A DNA stretch of 32,975 nt, from NCBI GenBank assembly GCA_020848735.1, contig JADLHO010000088.1, positions 1-32,975 of the forward strand. The letters are read 5' to 3'. Both the position numbers and the translations under genes were made by a program. Below, in pieces: positions 32,582-32,975 of this stretch. Positions within the stretch are counted from its first letter, which is position 1; the number at the start of each line of letters is the position of its first letter. Under the pieces are notes generated by a model that worked only from the letters and a program-made list of their open reading frames with translations, was not told where the DNA came from and did not search any database. Origin of the DNA: Planctomycetota bacterium (GTDB lineage Bacteria > Planctomycetota > UBA1135 > UBA2386).

Positions 32582-32975
32582 TCAGCGCGTCTCCGCGTGC
32601 GTCAGCACGCCTTCGAGCGCGAGGTGGAAGAGACCGGGCTCGCCGGCCCCGCAGGACATGTAGCGGATGATCCCCTCGCGGTCGATCACGACGAGCGTCG
32701 GGATGCCACTGACCCGGTATGCCTCATTGTTCGAGGCGTCGGCCGCGATGAGGAGGGGATAGTTCAGCGCCATGTCGGAGCGGAAGTCGGCGACGTGCGC
32801 AGGATAATCTTCCGGGGCGAGGGGGCGGACGGCCCTGCGCTCGCTGACGTCATAGCCATAGGTCTCGACTCGGCAGATTCCGAGCACCGCCAGGCGACCG
32901 GCATGGTTCGTCTGCGCCGCGACGAGCTCGGGCATCGCCTTCCGGCAGGGTTCGCACCACGGCTGCCAGAAGTCG
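32582..32975 (-). CDS. TlpA/ResA-like thiol-disulfide oxidoreductase, 5' part outside the window
   Basis: The visible 130 or so residues are the C-terminal part of a thioredoxin fold. The frame stays open to the window edge, and the first residues read DFWQPWCEPCRKAMPEL, which contains the redox site WCEPC; the gene therefore starts beyond 32975 and the inner ATG at 32935 is not its start. The cis-Pro is in SGIPTLVVIDREGII, as in TlpA, ResA and redoxins. A long insertion (TYGYDVSERRAVRPLAPEDY) lies between strand and helix. TlpA-like proteins are usually exported; a signal peptide cannot be checked here. It would reduce or form disulfides in exported proteins, for example in cytochrome maturation. 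Confidence 0.85.
   Translation of the reverse strand, partial: DFWQPWCEPCRKAMPELVAAQTNHAGRLAVLGICRVETYGYDVSERRAVRPLAPEDYPAHVADFRSDMALNYPLLIAADASNNEAYRVSGIPTLVVIDREGIIRYMSCGAGEPGLFHLALEGVLTHAETR

Noticed and set aside
28344..32663. A plus-strand open frame of about 1,440 codons antisense to the importer and kinase genes
   Set aside because: It covers five well-recognised minus-strand genes, has a low-complexity composition rich in Arg, Glu, His and Asp, and has no domain pattern. Long antisense frames are expected where third codon positions are nearly all G or C.

Overview
The window is very GC-rich, gene-dense bacterial DNA with almost no spacer; the longest gene-free stretch is about 215 bases, so no stretch over 300 bases lacks a gene. 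The gene set suggests a Planctomycetota bacterium or a relative: many secreted proteins of lineage-restricted type, a VCBS/FG-GAP protein ending in an ASPIC/UnbV domain, a DUF5077-DUF3472 protein, and a secreted HEAT plus von Willebrand A protein. This placement is an inference from protein families, since no marker gene (rRNA, ribosomal protein) is present. No tRNA, rRNA, CRISPR array or complete insertion sequence was seen.

Region 1 (1-8329): the window opens inside the 3' end of a group II intron (domains V and VI) that stops two bases before the ATG of a small secreted protein. A membrane-anchored serine hydrolase (beta-lactamase/6-aminohexanoate-dimer hydrolase type), a DUF5077-DUF3472 protein, and two divergent secreted proteins sharing a C-terminal-type module follow. 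The second of these is translationally coupled (GTGA) to a CRTAC1-type FG-GAP/UnbV protein. Region 2 (8345-15441, minus strand): a VOC protein lies downstream of a tightly overlapped secretion/pilus operon (PilB/GspE-type ATPase, two GspF-type membrane proteins, three pseudopilin-like proteins). Its leader can form three hairpins, and a secreted HEAT-vWA protein gene lies upstream on the same strand.

Region 3 (15528-23520): a GNAT acetyltransferase and biotin-protein ligase pair, a protein with a Fic fold whose catalytic motif has decayed, an AsmA-like protein ending in a glutamine tract, a membrane hybrid histidine kinase, and a methyltransferase with a THUMP-like C-terminus. Region 4 (23502-32975, minus strand): nine genes in one direction. 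In transcription order they are a thioredoxin-fold TlpA-like protein (cut by the window end), a soluble PAS hybrid histidine kinase, a phospholipase D-like protein, then a complete ribose/galactose-type sugar ABC importer (binding lipoprotein, duplicated ATPase, permease), a DOT1-like methyltransferase, an L-galactose/L-fucose-dehydrogenase-like aldo-keto reductase and a lactonase-type amidohydrolase. The last part reads as uptake of a deoxy- or aldo-sugar, oxidation to its lactone and hydrolysis to the aldonic acid.

The items I find most unusual are the decayed Fic protein, the DOT1-like methyltransferase embedded by a 4-base overlap in a sugar importer operon, the intron placed against a start codon, and the compact secretion operon with two GspF paralogues and a structured leader.
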